This document shows, piece by piece, positions 47,888-55,814 of a stretch of 60,000 nucleotides of DNA. The notes under the pieces were generated by a model. That model was given only the letters and a program-made list of their open reading frames with translations. It was not told where the DNA came from and did no database searches. Made by a program: the position numbers and the translations under genes. How positions within the stretch are numbered: position 1 is the first letter of the stretch; every line of letters starts with the position of its first letter. This DNA is from Bolinopsis microptera (taxonomy: Eukaryota > Ctenophora > Tentaculata > Lobata > Bolinopsidae): the NCBI RefSeq assembly GCF_026151205.1, contig NC_087079.1, positions 4,857,230 to 4,917,229 on the forward strand, read 5' to 3'.

Positions 47888-49099
47888 TACATCTGCAGAG
47901 AGACACCTCAAATTAAGGTCTGGAATTGGGATAAGAGTTAAAATTTCATTAAATGCAAATTATTGATTTGAATTTTTTTTTCAGTTGGAATGCAAACCAG
48001 GGTATGGACGTATAGATGGTACCGCCACATTTCCTGCTATTAAATGTAATAGCGCTGTAACGGATTACAGTGACAAAAAGTGTTATCGTAAGTTATTATT
48101 ACCTTCTACGACTTTCTTTTTTCCTGAAAGGTTTTTGAAAACAGCGAAAAGTTGACAGTATGATTTGACTACTGTCAATGTAATGACGATTAAAATGTCG
48201 ACGTTTTGCAACACAGCTTCGACAAAACACAGTACGGTACACTGGTTATATATCCTGGTGATGAAAGGTTAAGTATCATACCATATAAGTGCTACGGTGT
48301 GTTTAGCTTTGGAATAGTAAATATCATCGCTTCCACTAAATCGCTCGCCCAAATTTTAAGAAAAGTCTTGTGAAAAGGCTCTTAAGGTATAACCATTATC
48401 TAATTCGGTGGATTTTTGGACGCTGATTCCGAATCACCCTCATGACGTAGGATAAAAATGCTTCCCTGGATAGTTATGGGCAAACAACTGTTTTCGTCAC
48501 GTGACAGGCAGCAGGCTAGTAGTGGTAAAACATGAATTTGATTGTTTAGGGCTAGGGTTAGGGCTGTGGTTATGGTTATGGATAGCTTCCCTAACATTTT
48601 ACCACCAAGAGACTAAACCAGGTGTTAGTTCATCGTGTCCTGACGAAGCTATCTTGATAGAATTAGGATACATCGTTGAACATGTCTACAAGTATATGTG
48701 AGCTCGCCTTAAACAGTCCATGCCTTCCACTTAACGCAAATAAATAGCCAGCTGTTAACTGTAAATTTTATCTTGACCTTATTCTATTTTTTTTATTTCT
48801 ATTGTTTTCAGAATGTGACACATCTGGAGTGACACTGGATGCCGACCAAAAGGCATACTTTTTAACTGCAACGGCATTGGTAGGTGCCAAAATCACCTAC
48901 CAATGTGACACTGGAACTTCATTTGAAGACAAAGTCTCTCAAGGGGGTTTTACTGTAACTAGGGGTTTTACTGTAACTAGGGGTTATACTGTAACTAGGG
49001 GTTTTACTGTAACTAGGGGGTTATACTGTAACTAGGGGTTATACTGTAACTAGGGGTTATACTGTTATCTATTACAATTATACAATAGAGAAACTAACG
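42320..49099 (+). CDS. Secreted multi-module sushi/CCP protein gene, 3' end not found
   Basis: Seven exons are supported: 42320-42374, 46239-46415, 46572-46740, 47328-47464, 47617-47708, 47985-48087 and 48812 to about 49099. All introns are GT-AG and the reading frame is continuous up to exon 7, about 245 residues. The order is a signal peptide, a six-cysteine trefoil-like module, then CCP1 (exons 3-4), CCP2 (exons 5-6) and the start of CCP3 (exon 7). Phase-1 introns bound most modules and phase-2 or phase-0 introns split them, as is common for CCP genes. CCP modules mediate protein binding in complement regulators, adhesion and recognition molecules, so an extracellular binding role is inferred; the specific function is unknown. 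Downstream exons may lie beyond a retrotransposon at 50.4 kb. Exon 7 carries a repeat expansion and a frameshift. Confidence 0.8.
42945..43090 (-). repeat. 11-bp array, inverted copy
   Basis: GGTCGGAGGTC units with GGGCGCCGGTC variants. This is the reverse strand of the GACCTCCGACC arrays that follow. Confidence 0.9.
43091..43225 (-). repeat. Unit X, inverted copy
   Basis: About 130 bp between CCATTCTATGAGACAATTTT and CGTATCGAGAATGAGTCGG. It is the reverse complement of 43411-43542 and 45076-45202. Together with the flanking arrays it makes a palindrome centred near 43.3 kb. Confidence 0.95.
43411..43542 (+). repeat. Unit X, forward copy (uninterrupted)
   Basis: CGACTCATTCTCGATACGTA to GTGTCATAGAATGG. 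This copy shows the intact CATTCTCGATACG site that the element at 43855-45075 split in the next unit. Confidence 0.95.
43543..43813 (+). repeat. 11-bp array GACCTCCGACC
   Basis: About 24 units of GACCTCCGACC, with GGCGCCCGACC variants. With unit X and a linker (CGAAAAACTTGACTTAGAAA) it forms a tandem unit of about 430 bp, repeated once more around the inserted element. The array makes artificial Arg/Pro/Thr-rich frames. Confidence 0.9.
43863..44070 (-). repeat. 15-bp array GACAATTGACCCCCC, left
   Basis: Two clusters (43863-43935 and 43984-44068) separated by GTAATTACACTGGGGTCAA and AATCTAGGGTTTAGTACG. The same separator motifs appear at 30970-31060 in the shorter copy. Confidence 0.9.
44092..44258 (+). 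repeat. Interstitial telomere-like array (TTAGGG)n, about 27 units
   Basis: Nearly perfect GGGTTA units, with GGATTA and GGGGTTA variants near the right side. It passes into a GGGTCA array after a 15-bp interruption (ACAGCTGTTCCT). It lies inside a transposable element, so it does not mark a chromosome end. Confidence 0.97.
44275..44703 (+). repeat. (GGGTCA)n / (TCAGGG)n array, about 72 units
   Basis: Hexamers are almost invariant; one GGATCA occurs near 44658. TCAGGG is a known telomere-variant hexamer and resembles a nuclear-receptor half-site. The shorter element copy at 30834 has only a handful of these hexamers, so the array has expanded here. Confidence 0.97.
44726..45070 (+). repeat. 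15-bp array GGTCAATTGTCGGGG, right
   Basis: About 22 units of CAATTGTCGGGGGGT, with a duplicated larger block (units containing GGTTAATTGTC and CAATTTTCGG recur about 120 bp apart). Each unit contains the self-complementary CAATTG. Confidence 0.95.
45076..45490 (+). repeat. Unit X and 11-bp array, second tandem copy
   Basis: CATTCTCGATACGTACC to GTGTCATAGAATGG (45076-45202), followed by GACCTCCGACC and GGCGCCCGACC units to 45490. The upstream linker of this copy is on the other side of the inserted element (43814-43854). Confidence 0.9.
45538..45624. repeat. Hairpin at the edge of the array
   Basis: ATTCAATTTTGAAAATC...GGACCTCG pairs with CGAGGTCC...GATTTTCAAAATTGAAT around AAAAATCGTAAAAAAT. 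It may be the end of a decayed inverted-repeat element. Confidence 0.75.
46239..46415 (+). CDS. CCP gene exon 2: cysteine-rich trefoil-like module
   Basis: 59 codons, phase 1 on both sides. Encodes DQYASDASSGDEKC and then a six-cysteine block with spacing C-x11-C-x14-C-x4-C-C-x5-C, containing NPMYCCW. The C-x4-C-C core and the Arg before the second Cys recall P-type (trefoil) domains, but the second and last loops have unusual lengths, so the family is tentative. Acceptor TTTATTTCAG; donor GTAAGT. Confidence 0.7.
46572..46740 (+). CDS. CCP gene exon 3: first half of CCP1
   Basis: Encodes SCKLVGNDVKD through GQAVTFECKQV and ends in phase 2 at GTAAGT. The first Cys, the Gly-Gln-x-Val-x-Phe-x-Cys block and the phase-2 split fit the first half of a sushi module. 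Confidence 0.8.
46965..47095 (-). repeat. Dispersed repeat, copy 2, in intron 3
   Basis: Reverse-strand relative of 19630-19765, sharing TTTTTTGACTGGGTC and CCCCAAGTGGTTTT. It lies between exons 3 and 4. Confidence 0.6.
47328..47464 (+). CDS. CCP gene exon 4: second half of CCP1
   Basis: Completes the split Met codon, then encodes YMLRKDDSLTDF through VSFNCIQ and ELVKCE, ending in phase 1 at GTGAGT. It supplies the third and fourth cysteines of the module. The Trp usual before the last Cys is not seen, so the module is atypical. Confidence 0.75.
47617..47708 (+). CDS. CCP gene exon 5: first part of CCP2
   Basis: Encodes TACTKPTIDDSVVMDLD to PAGTEIL and ends in phase 0 at GTGAGT. Acceptor ATTTTTCAG. 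The next exon resumes at LEC, so the module is split just before its second cysteine. Confidence 0.75.
47858..47887 (+). repeat. 30-bp poly-C tract in intron 5
   Basis: A pure C run flanked on both sides by a CATCTGCAGAGAGAC repeat (47836-47850 and 47890-47904). It is likely length-variable and hard to sequence. Confidence 0.95.
47985..48087 (+). CDS. CCP gene exon 6: second part of CCP2
   Basis: Encodes LECKPGYGRIDGTATF, PAIKCNSAV and DYSDKKCY, ending in phase 1 at GTAAGT. L-x-C-x-P-G-Y-x-x-x-x-G is the sushi signature, making this the clearest module of the gene. Confidence 0.85.
48812..49099 (+). CDS. CCP gene exon 7 (provisional): start of CCP3 with repeat expansion
   Basis: Acceptor ATTGTTTTCAG. 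It encodes QCDTSGVTLDADQKAYF through GAKITYQCDTGTSF, a third CCP start, then runs into 18-bp units encoding GFTVTR or GYTVTR. One unit has 19 bp and shifts the frame to a TAG. If that extra G is ignored, the frame continues through GYTVIYYNYTIEKLT to a good donor (GTGAGT at 49100). The exon end is therefore tentative; an earlier donor before the repeats is the alternative. Confidence 0.5.
48945..49070 (+). repeat. 18-bp minisatellite in or next to CCP exon 7, about 6.8 units
   Basis: GGTTTTACTGTAACTAGG and GGTTATACTGTAACTAGG variants. The fourth unit has an additional G (49016-49020 region). Being 18 bp, changes in unit number preserve frame; the 19-bp unit does not. Confidence 0.95.
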
Positions 49100-49328
49100 G
49101 TGAGTATGTTGTCAGAGCTAAGTTCTTTAACAGTTTAACAGGAACATAACTCTCATCTTCAGTAACAGGTAGTCCGTCACTGCTCTCCTGGGTCAGTAGT
49201 TATGAAACATTGCTCTGGTGACGTCACGTGGTGATTTATGACGTCACGTTAATAATGGCTTTATTTTATAAAGTACAACTCAATATGGTTAATTGGCAGG
49301 GTGAGATAACCAGGGAAAAGGGAATCCT

Positions 49329-49362
49329 GATGTCACAACCATGTCACAACCATGTCACAACC
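49329..49362 (+). repeat. 11-bp triplet repeat TGTCACAACCA
   Basis: Three consecutive units in non-coding DNA downstream of the CCP exons. Confidence 0.9.
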
Positions 49363-49486
49363 ATTACCGGAAGGTGAAGGATAACCTCTTTCACTAAATC
49401 AGGTTCGTCTTCCTCTTCATCGTCCTCCTCGTGACATGTGTTAACTCAATAATCATAATACATATTATAATTATTAACTGGTAGTG

Positions 49487-49556
49487 TTACTATGGTAACT
49501 AGTAGTGTAACTATGGTAACTAGTAGTGTAACTATGGTAACTAGTAGTGTAACACT
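49487..49556 (+). repeat. 21-bp minisatellite, about 3.3 units
   Basis: TAGTAGTGTAACTATGGTAAC-type units, the first with a T for A change. Confidence 0.9.
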
Positions 49557-49683
49557 AATTTCAGCTCGCAAATGGAGTTGAAACCACGCCATTTCTAGCA
49601 GGGTTGTAAAAAAGGATAAAAATAGGCTATGGCATTCTAAGAATTTTGATTAAGGCTTTAAACTTTCTATAATTAACGTCGGA

Positions 49684-49894
49684 CTTCCACACTTGCATTC
49701 TACCGTCCTACTGCACTCAGTCCTAGTTAGGTGTCAGCACTACACTACATATACCGGCCTACCATCCCACATCCTCACTTCCACACTTGCATTCTACCGT
49801 CCTACTGCACTCAGTCCTAGTTAGGTGTCAGCACTACACTACATATACCGGCCTACCATCCCACATCCTCACTTCCACACTTGCATTCTACCGT
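49684..49894 (+). repeat. 94-bp tandem repeat, about 2.2 copies
   Basis: CTTCCACACTTGCATTCTAC starts at 49684, 49778 and 49872. The two full copies appear identical, which suggests recent duplication. Confidence 0.95.
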
Positions 49895-50366
49895 ATAACA
49901 CTATAACTATAGTTGGCATTTCTGTTGGGCAAAAACGTTTTGGCAATATATTGGCAGTTGGGATAGTGCTAAGCACTCTAAACTATAAAGGTGCATGGGA
50001 ATGTTGGATTATGGTATGGTTGTCATATTGCTGGTGTGGCGTCCGCAATATTATCAGTCGCCTTTGAAAATCTACTACAGATTTTCTTTCTGTATATCAC
50101 TATACAGTTCCTCTTTAGAAAAAGTGCATGTGACAAGTAACGAGACAAGGATGCTCTAGGATCAGGAGCGACAAATGATCAATTGTTCTAGACGTGAGGC
50201 TTTCTGCAGTAACGGCCCTAGCGAACAGGGGGATGGTTGTTCGCTTGAGTACTATGATGCGGTTATACAAGTCTGGCAAAACAATTTGTGACCTGCCTAT
50301 TGGCCGGGCGCCGCCGTAGACTCAACACATGGTGTGTGGGGTATTTACCTCGGGCACACACCTTAA
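49895..50366 (+). other. Flank and probable 5' untranslated region of LINE-B
   Basis: GC content rises after about 50200 and the composition matches the element's coding part. The exact 5' boundary is not visible. A 60-codon frame at 50288-50470 overlaps the start of the LINE-B frame and is probably not a gene. Confidence 0.4.
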
Positions 50367-53365
50367 TCTCTCGACCGGCGGGTCACACCCAAATCTCCTG
50401 CTCCAACTCTTTCAAAGGCTGGTACCCTACTACTACGTGGCCAGAAGGAAATTCTTGTAGGAACTCTTAATGTACGAACAATAAGAGAACAATACAAGAG
50501 GGATGAGCTGGGTGTATGCATGAGGGATAGTGGCGTACATATTTTGGGCATTCAGGAGCATCGGGTAGTACATAGCACTGAAATCGAGTATCAAGATCTT
50601 GGAAGCTCTCACCTCATAACAACTTCGGCATGGAGAACCAGCAATGGGGCGGCTGCTGGTGGGGTTGGTATTGTCTTGGACAAAAAGACAGTATTCAACT
50701 CATTGATTAGTGTATACTCACATGACAGGAGGACGATGGTAGCCAACTTTGCAGGGAACCCGGTCACAACTGTTATTGTGACTTATAGCCCGACAGAGGG
50801 GGCGACTGTCGACGAAGCAGAAAACTACTACGACAGCCTTGGTGGTGCCATCGACCAGATACCAGCCCACAACTTACTATTCGTTGTAGGAGACCTCAAT
50901 GCGCATGTCTCATCATCAGGAAACTGGACATCCTTCCACAAGGGTCCAGCAAACCGAAATGGTAGACTGCTAGAGGATATGCTGTTGGAGCGACAGCTAG
51001 AAATCACAAACACCAGATTTCAGAAGCGAAGAGGTAAACTCTGGACATATCTCTCAGATATGAGTCAAAGTAAATCTCAAATCGACTTCATCATTTGCCG
51101 GAAGAAATGGCGGAACTCCGTCAAGAACTCCGAAGCATATGGTAGTTTCCACAGTATTGGCTCGGATCACAGAGTAGTCGTAGCAAGGGTAAAGCTTAGT
51201 CTACGGATAAGCAAGACGGAGAAGAGGGCTCCGGTTCTGGACTGGTCTAAACTTAAAACTGATATCGCTCTACAAGAGAGGTACACAGTGGAAGTTAAAA
51301 ACCGCTTTTCCATACTTGAAAAGGATGATCAGACGGCAACAGAAAGGTACCAATGCTTTATTGATGCGAATAGGACAACTTCTCGACTTTTACTACCTGA
51401 AAAGGAGAAAAAGAAAAGATGTAAAATCTCAGCGACTCCAAGTGTTGAAATTGCCAGGCTGAAGCTGAGGGAATGTAGCATAAAATACCACTCAGATGCT
51501 ACAGAAGACAACCGAATAGCTGTTCAAGAGGGCAAACAGAAGCTAGGCGATGCTTATCAAGCAGCCAAAGAGCACCTGCTGGAGGGGCAGGTCCGGGAAC
51601 TGGAGGAAGCAAGTTGGCAGGGCAGACATGCTAAAAGCTGGACCATGATCAACAAGATCACAGGTAAAGCTCCATCATATACTGGCAAAATCAAGGGAAA
51701 CTCACCAACGGAAAGGGTTCAGAAATGGAAGGACTATTTTGCTACTCTTCTCGGCTCACCACCGACGGTAGAGAACGCGGAAGAGGATATTGATCCAGTC
51801 CACCCACCTCTGAATATCGGAACAGAACCGTTTACGTTGGATGAGTACAGGAAAGCAAAGTCCAGCATAAAGGAAGGGAAAGCATGGGGTGACGACAACA
51901 TAGCCCCAGAAGTCTTAAAACGATGCGACCTTGATCAAATTGTCTTAGGCTTCTGTAACAATGCTCTATTGAAAGGTGAGAAACCAGACCAATGGTCAAC
52001 TGCCAACATCATACCAATTCCAAAGAAGGGCGACCTTAGCGAACCAATGAACTATCGGGGAATAAGCTTGTCATCCCTAGTTGCCAAGTCTCTAAACAAG
52101 ATGGTTCTGAACCGGTTGAAGCCAGAAATCGAGACAATTCTGCGTAGAAACCAGAATGGATTCAGACCAGGAAGGTCAACAACTCAACAGATATTGGTAC
52201 TGAGACGTCTCATAGAGGGTGTCAAGAGTCGGAAACTGCCAGCTGTTCTGACATTTATAGACTTTAAGAAGGCTTTCGACAGTGTACATCGTGGGAAAAT
52301 GCTAAAGATTCTAGAAGCTTACGGCATTCCAGTCAAAATCGTGCAGCTTATACGGCTCATGTACGAGAAGACAATGGCCAAAGTCCTAACTCCAGACGGA
52401 GAAACTGAATTGTTCGAGATACTTGCAGGTGTGTTACAGGGTGATACCTTAGCACCTTACCTCTTTGCAATAGTCATCGACTACTGTATGTGGCAAGCCA
52501 TAGGCGATGATGCGGAGCGACTTGGACTCACCCTCGAACGTAGAAAAAGCAGAAGAGTGGGGCCCAAGATCATCACCGATGTGGACTTTGCAGATGATAT
52601 AGCACTTATATCTGAGGACATGGACAAGGCTAACGAGTTCCTGCTCAGAGTAGAATCGGCGGCAGCAAGCGTGGGACTACACATAAACGAAGGCAAGACC
52701 AAGGTCATGACACTGAATATGGAGGATCGATCTAGCGACCTACAAAGTCGATCCGGGGAAGCCATAGAAAATGTAGATGATTTCATCTACTTAGGCTCCT
52801 GGATTGAGAGCACAGATAGGGAGATAAGGGTTAGAAAGGGAAAAGCGTGGGGTGCCCTACATAGACTGAAGGATATCTGGAAATCCAAACTCTCAAAGAG
52901 CCTAAAGATTAGATTGTTCATAGCGGCTTGTGAATCAGTACTGCTCTACGGATCAGAAACCTGGACACTGACAAAGGCTCAAGAGAAAAGTTTGGACGGG
53001 ACATACACAAAGATGTTGCGTATGGTGCTGGGTATCTCATGGAAGGACAAGGTCAGCAATATAACTTTGTATGGTAGCCTCCCAAGGCTGTCAAACAAGT
53101 TACGAAGCAGGAGATTAAAAATGGCGGGACACTGCATCCGACATCCTGAGCTACTTGCCAGTGATTTAGTCTTATGGGAACCTACGCACGGTAGAGCACA
53201 GCAAGGCCGACCAAGACAAAGCTACTTGTCTATGTTACTGAAGGAAGTTGGGACAAACTCTAAAGAGGAACTGCGAACCCTGATGCGGGACAGGGATATA
53301 TGGAGGGGGTTTTCTGGCGTAGATCGGACTTAGCTCCGACATAGTAGTAGTGAGGTAACATATAC
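50280..53365 (+). mobile_element. LINE-B: single-ORF APE-type non-LTR retrotransposon
   Basis: A long endonuclease/RT frame with a very short 3' region (ACATAGTAGTAGTGAG directly after the stop), resembling RTE-like elements. The boundaries are approximate: the 5' end may be truncated and no target duplication was found. The protein is unrelated in detail to LINE-A, so two lineages coexist here. Confidence 0.85.
50367..53333 (+). CDS. LINE-B endonuclease/reverse transcriptase
   Basis: The frame is open from 50367, after a stop at 50364, although the first ATG is at 50520 (937 residues from there). The endonuclease N-terminal motif VGTLNVR lies at 50457-50477, upstream of that ATG, so translation must begin earlier, at a non-AUG codon or in a lost 5' part. 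Numbering from the ATG: IQEHR with Glu13, GDLNAH with Asp125, QIDFI with Asp189 and SDHR with Asp216 and His217 form the endonuclease. The RT has PKKGD at 501-505, GFRPGRST at 547-554, FIDFKKAFD with Asp581, AGVLQGDTLAP at 636-646 and FADD with Asp692 and Asp693. A C-terminal ESVLLYGSETW and RRLKMAGHC region is typical of this type. No internal stops are present. Confidence 0.9.
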   Translation, partial: SLDRRVTPKSPAPTLSKAGTLLLRGQKEILVGTLNVRTIREQYKRDELGVCMRDSGVHILGIQEHRVVHSTEIEYQDLGSSHLITTSAWRTSNGAAAGGVGIVLDKKTVFNSLISVYSHDRRTMVANFAGNPVTTVIVTYSPTEGATVDEAENYYDSLGGAIDQIPAHNLLFVVGDLNAHVSSSGNWTSFHKGPANRNGRLLEDMLLERQLEITNTRFQKRRGKLWTYLSDMSQSKSQIDFIICRKKWRNSVKNSEAYGSFHSIGSDHRVVVARVKLSLRISKTEKRAPVLDWSKLKTDIALQERYTVEVKNRFSILEKDDQTATERYQCFIDANRTTSRLLLPEKEKKKRCKISATPSVEIARLKLRECSIKYHSDATEDNRIAVQEGKQKLGDAYQAAKEHLLEGQVRELEEASWQGRHAKSWTMINKITGKAPSYTGKIKGNSPTERVQKWKDYFATLLGSPPTVENAEEDIDPVHPPLNIGTEPFTLDEYRKAKSSIKEGKAWGDDNIAPEVLKRCDLDQIVLGFCNNALLKGEKPDQWSTANIIPIPKKGDLSEPMNYRGISLSSLVAKSLNKMVLNRLKPEIETILRRNQNGFRPGRSTTQQILVLRRLIEGVKSRKLPAVLTFIDFKKAFDSVHRGKMLKILEAYGIPVKIVQLIRLMYEKTMAKVLTPDGETELFEILAGVLQGDTLAPYLFAIVIDYCMWQAIGDDAERLGLTLERRKSRRVGPKIITDVDFADDIALISEDMDKANEFLLRVESAAASVGLHINEGKTKVMTLNMEDRSSDLQSRSGEAIENVDDFIYLGSWIESTDREIRVRKGKAWGALHRLKDIWKSKLSKSLKIRLFIAACESVLLYGSETWTLTKAQEKSLDGTYTKMLRMVLGISWKDKVSNITLYGSLPRLSNKLRSRRLKMAGHCIRHPELLASDLVLWEPTHGRAQQGRPRQSYLSMLLKEVGTNSKEELRTLMRDRDIWRGFSGVDRT

Positions 53366-55555
53366 GTTAGAATAATGTCGTAATTTCGTTAGGTTTACTG
53401 CGCCGTTGCTAATAGCAACATTAAGAGATTGCACGTGCGCGAGCAAGAAAAGATTAGCAACAAGCGTTGTCGACCATGTCGAGTCATCATGCTTTATAAG
53501 TTTTTTCATGATTTGAGTGGTCAATATTGCATTCATAGGTCTGCTTTATAAAGCTTTTAATCTATAAATAGATTAAAATAACCTTTCATTTTAAATAATT
53601 GTTCTATTAATTTTCTGGAAAAAAGGTATGGCACGTGGTCAGTGGTCACATTTAGCAAATGTTGAATAATGGTCACCAGCCGCATCAATTACCAAGACGT
53701 TGTTATGTACGAGTGCTTGTAGCGTAACGTTACTATCTGTCACCCACAAAGAGCCGAAATTGTACAGTAATGTCTTTCAGTAGTTTGTATAATAGTGGCT
53801 TCTTCATATAACTTACGATCATGATAATCTATTTTCTAAATCATTAGTCCTTTGTCGAAAATTGAGAACAATTTTCATCTCCATGAACGTTTCTTGGAAA
53901 ATTATCACCAGCTGTATGCTTCGGCAATGGGACTTTTGTGGCTAAAGACATGATTTTCAGACAATAATTACGGCAAAAAGGAGAGCAAATTGTCGATTAC
54001 GATTTTCAAGTCGAGGCTCAGTAATTAACTCGCTCAGTTTCACACCTCACTCCTAGAATTGTGCTCTACAGGAGACTATTTTATCAGCACCTGATGTTCA
54101 AATTTTCAACTCTTGGACTAACAAATATTTGTAATTGTATTCGAATTAGTTTTAAAGAGTATAGTCTTGAAACGATCATCGCATAAGCATTTGTATTTTT
54201 CAGTGGACACATGACTCGGATGTTCGTTTACCATTCTTAAGTTTTAATTTATTTGGTAAATCTGTGGAAGTTTGTACTACAAAAGTTCAAATGTCTGCTT
54301 TTCTTTCAAGTGCACGTGTTGTTTAATCAACTCGCAGTTATAATCCGTTACCCATTTAATATGTATTTGCGATATATTTGAATCCCCCTGATATAGGAGA
54401 GTTCATGGGCCCAAGCTCACTAATATCAATATTTATCTAAAATTTATATATTATATCAGTTGGGGTTTATTATGGCTTCTAACGTTCTAAGAAAAGTGTT
54501 CTGACAATTTAACAAAATTAGAAAACAATCCCGGTTCGGCCCCGGTGAAAATTCGGCATTTTGTTGTATTTCTATAACACTCTCTACGATTAAGTTGAGC
54601 AAGGCACTGTGATGCAAAGCAAATTTGAGATTACTCCCAAATTTTTTTCTGCCTAATAACTAAATAAAATTACGATTAGATATTTCGAACAATATACTTA
54701 ATTACCCAAGTAAAGCACAATTTCTATTCTTAGTACCAGCCACCAGATGATAATTTTTAAGGGCGTCCACGGCGCCTGGCCTCCCTCATAGCCGCCTCTG
54801 TTATTCCAGTAATGGGGCCACGTGTATGCGAACACCAATCATCTGCATCAGATCTTCACCTCTTTCTTTGTTGGACTGCAGTATGGAATAAGGCAGCAGC
54901 GATGCTGCCAAGGGGGTCGGAACTATTAGATACCCAGGTAGCAGGAATCTTGAAAAACTCTCAAAGTATCCAAAATAAGTATTGGTACCCTGTTGTCATG
55001 GAAGTATGTTTTAAGGCAAAAAAAATTAAAAATTTACTGAAAACCCCCAGTCTTCCTTTTGTTGGGATACCTTAAATATGTCGTCATATGAAAAATAAAA
55101 TGGTTTGAGAATTGTATAGAAAGTTTATAATAAGGCTTTATGTGTTTTCAAACAAAATTATATGCATATTACAATGATATTACATCAAAACTTTTCGGGG
55201 ACCTCAGAATAATTACAAAACCCAAAGTTGGGCTTCCTTGTGTCAGGCTACCTAATACATGCCGTCATAGAAAAAGAATAAATATTTTTGGGAGCTAGCT
55301 AGGCACCGAGCACCCCGTCATAGGCCCCCTACTGAGATATAACCCCAGATCCTTCTCCACGAGAAAGCTGATACCCAACTAGTATTGGTGTGGCGCGGAT
55401 AATCACTAATTACTATAAAAACTGCAGAGTTTTATCGGAGTAAGTTTAATATCTCGAACTAATAAACTCGCATTAGTTTGGGGATGATAAAGGGGTTGCA
55501 CATTTCACAAGCTGTGTATGGGCTGTGGCTTATCAGCTGACGTCAAAAGAAAGTT
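53366..55555. other. Unassigned AT-rich DNA
   Basis: No gene is recognised. An 87-codon open frame at 54812-55075 begins next to a CAG that could be an acceptor, but its protein has no domain I know. No CCP exon was found here. Confidence 0.35.
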
Positions 55556-55814
55556 TGACGTGTTATTAACGTGGTTTCACCCGATCCCACCTCATCCTAG
55601 ACACTCTAGGAGCCCTCAACGCACTTAGCAGGACGCTCATCGTCACCCTCCACTGGGTACCGGCGCATAGTGGAATACAAGGCAATGATCTCGCAGTTTC
55701 ACTGGCCAACAAAGGATCCGACTCTCCTCCCATTGGACCGCCTCCTTATGCTCCTTACACTCCTCTCTCTCTCTAATATTTTAGAAAGTGTGACGTGTGT
55801 TATTAACGTGGTTT
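55556..55814 (+). mobile_element. Retrotransposon RNase H fragment flanked by direct repeats
   Basis: The fragment is bounded by TGACGTGTTATTAACGTGG (55556-55574) and TGACGTGTGTTATTAACGTG (55791-55810), nearly identical direct repeats of about 22 bp. They could be the target duplication of a 5'-truncated LINE insertion or a local duplication. No polyA tail is seen. Confidence 0.5.
55596..55777 (+). pseudogene. RNase H domain remnant of a third LINE
   Basis: The frame encodes ILDTLGALNALSRTL, then VTLHWVPAHSGIQGNDLA and SLANKGSDSPP, ending at a TAA. HWVPxHxGIxGNExAD is the conserved last block of RNase H domains in Jockey/I/R1-type LINEs; the acidic residue after GN is Asp here and the following Asp is Val. 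Upstream catalytic blocks are missing, so it is a dead fragment. It belongs to neither LINE-A nor LINE-B, which lack this domain. Confidence 0.75.

Noticed and set aside
54812-55075. An 87-codon exon near a possible CAG acceptor
   Set aside because: There is no recognisable domain, no clear donor and no frame link to the CCP gene.
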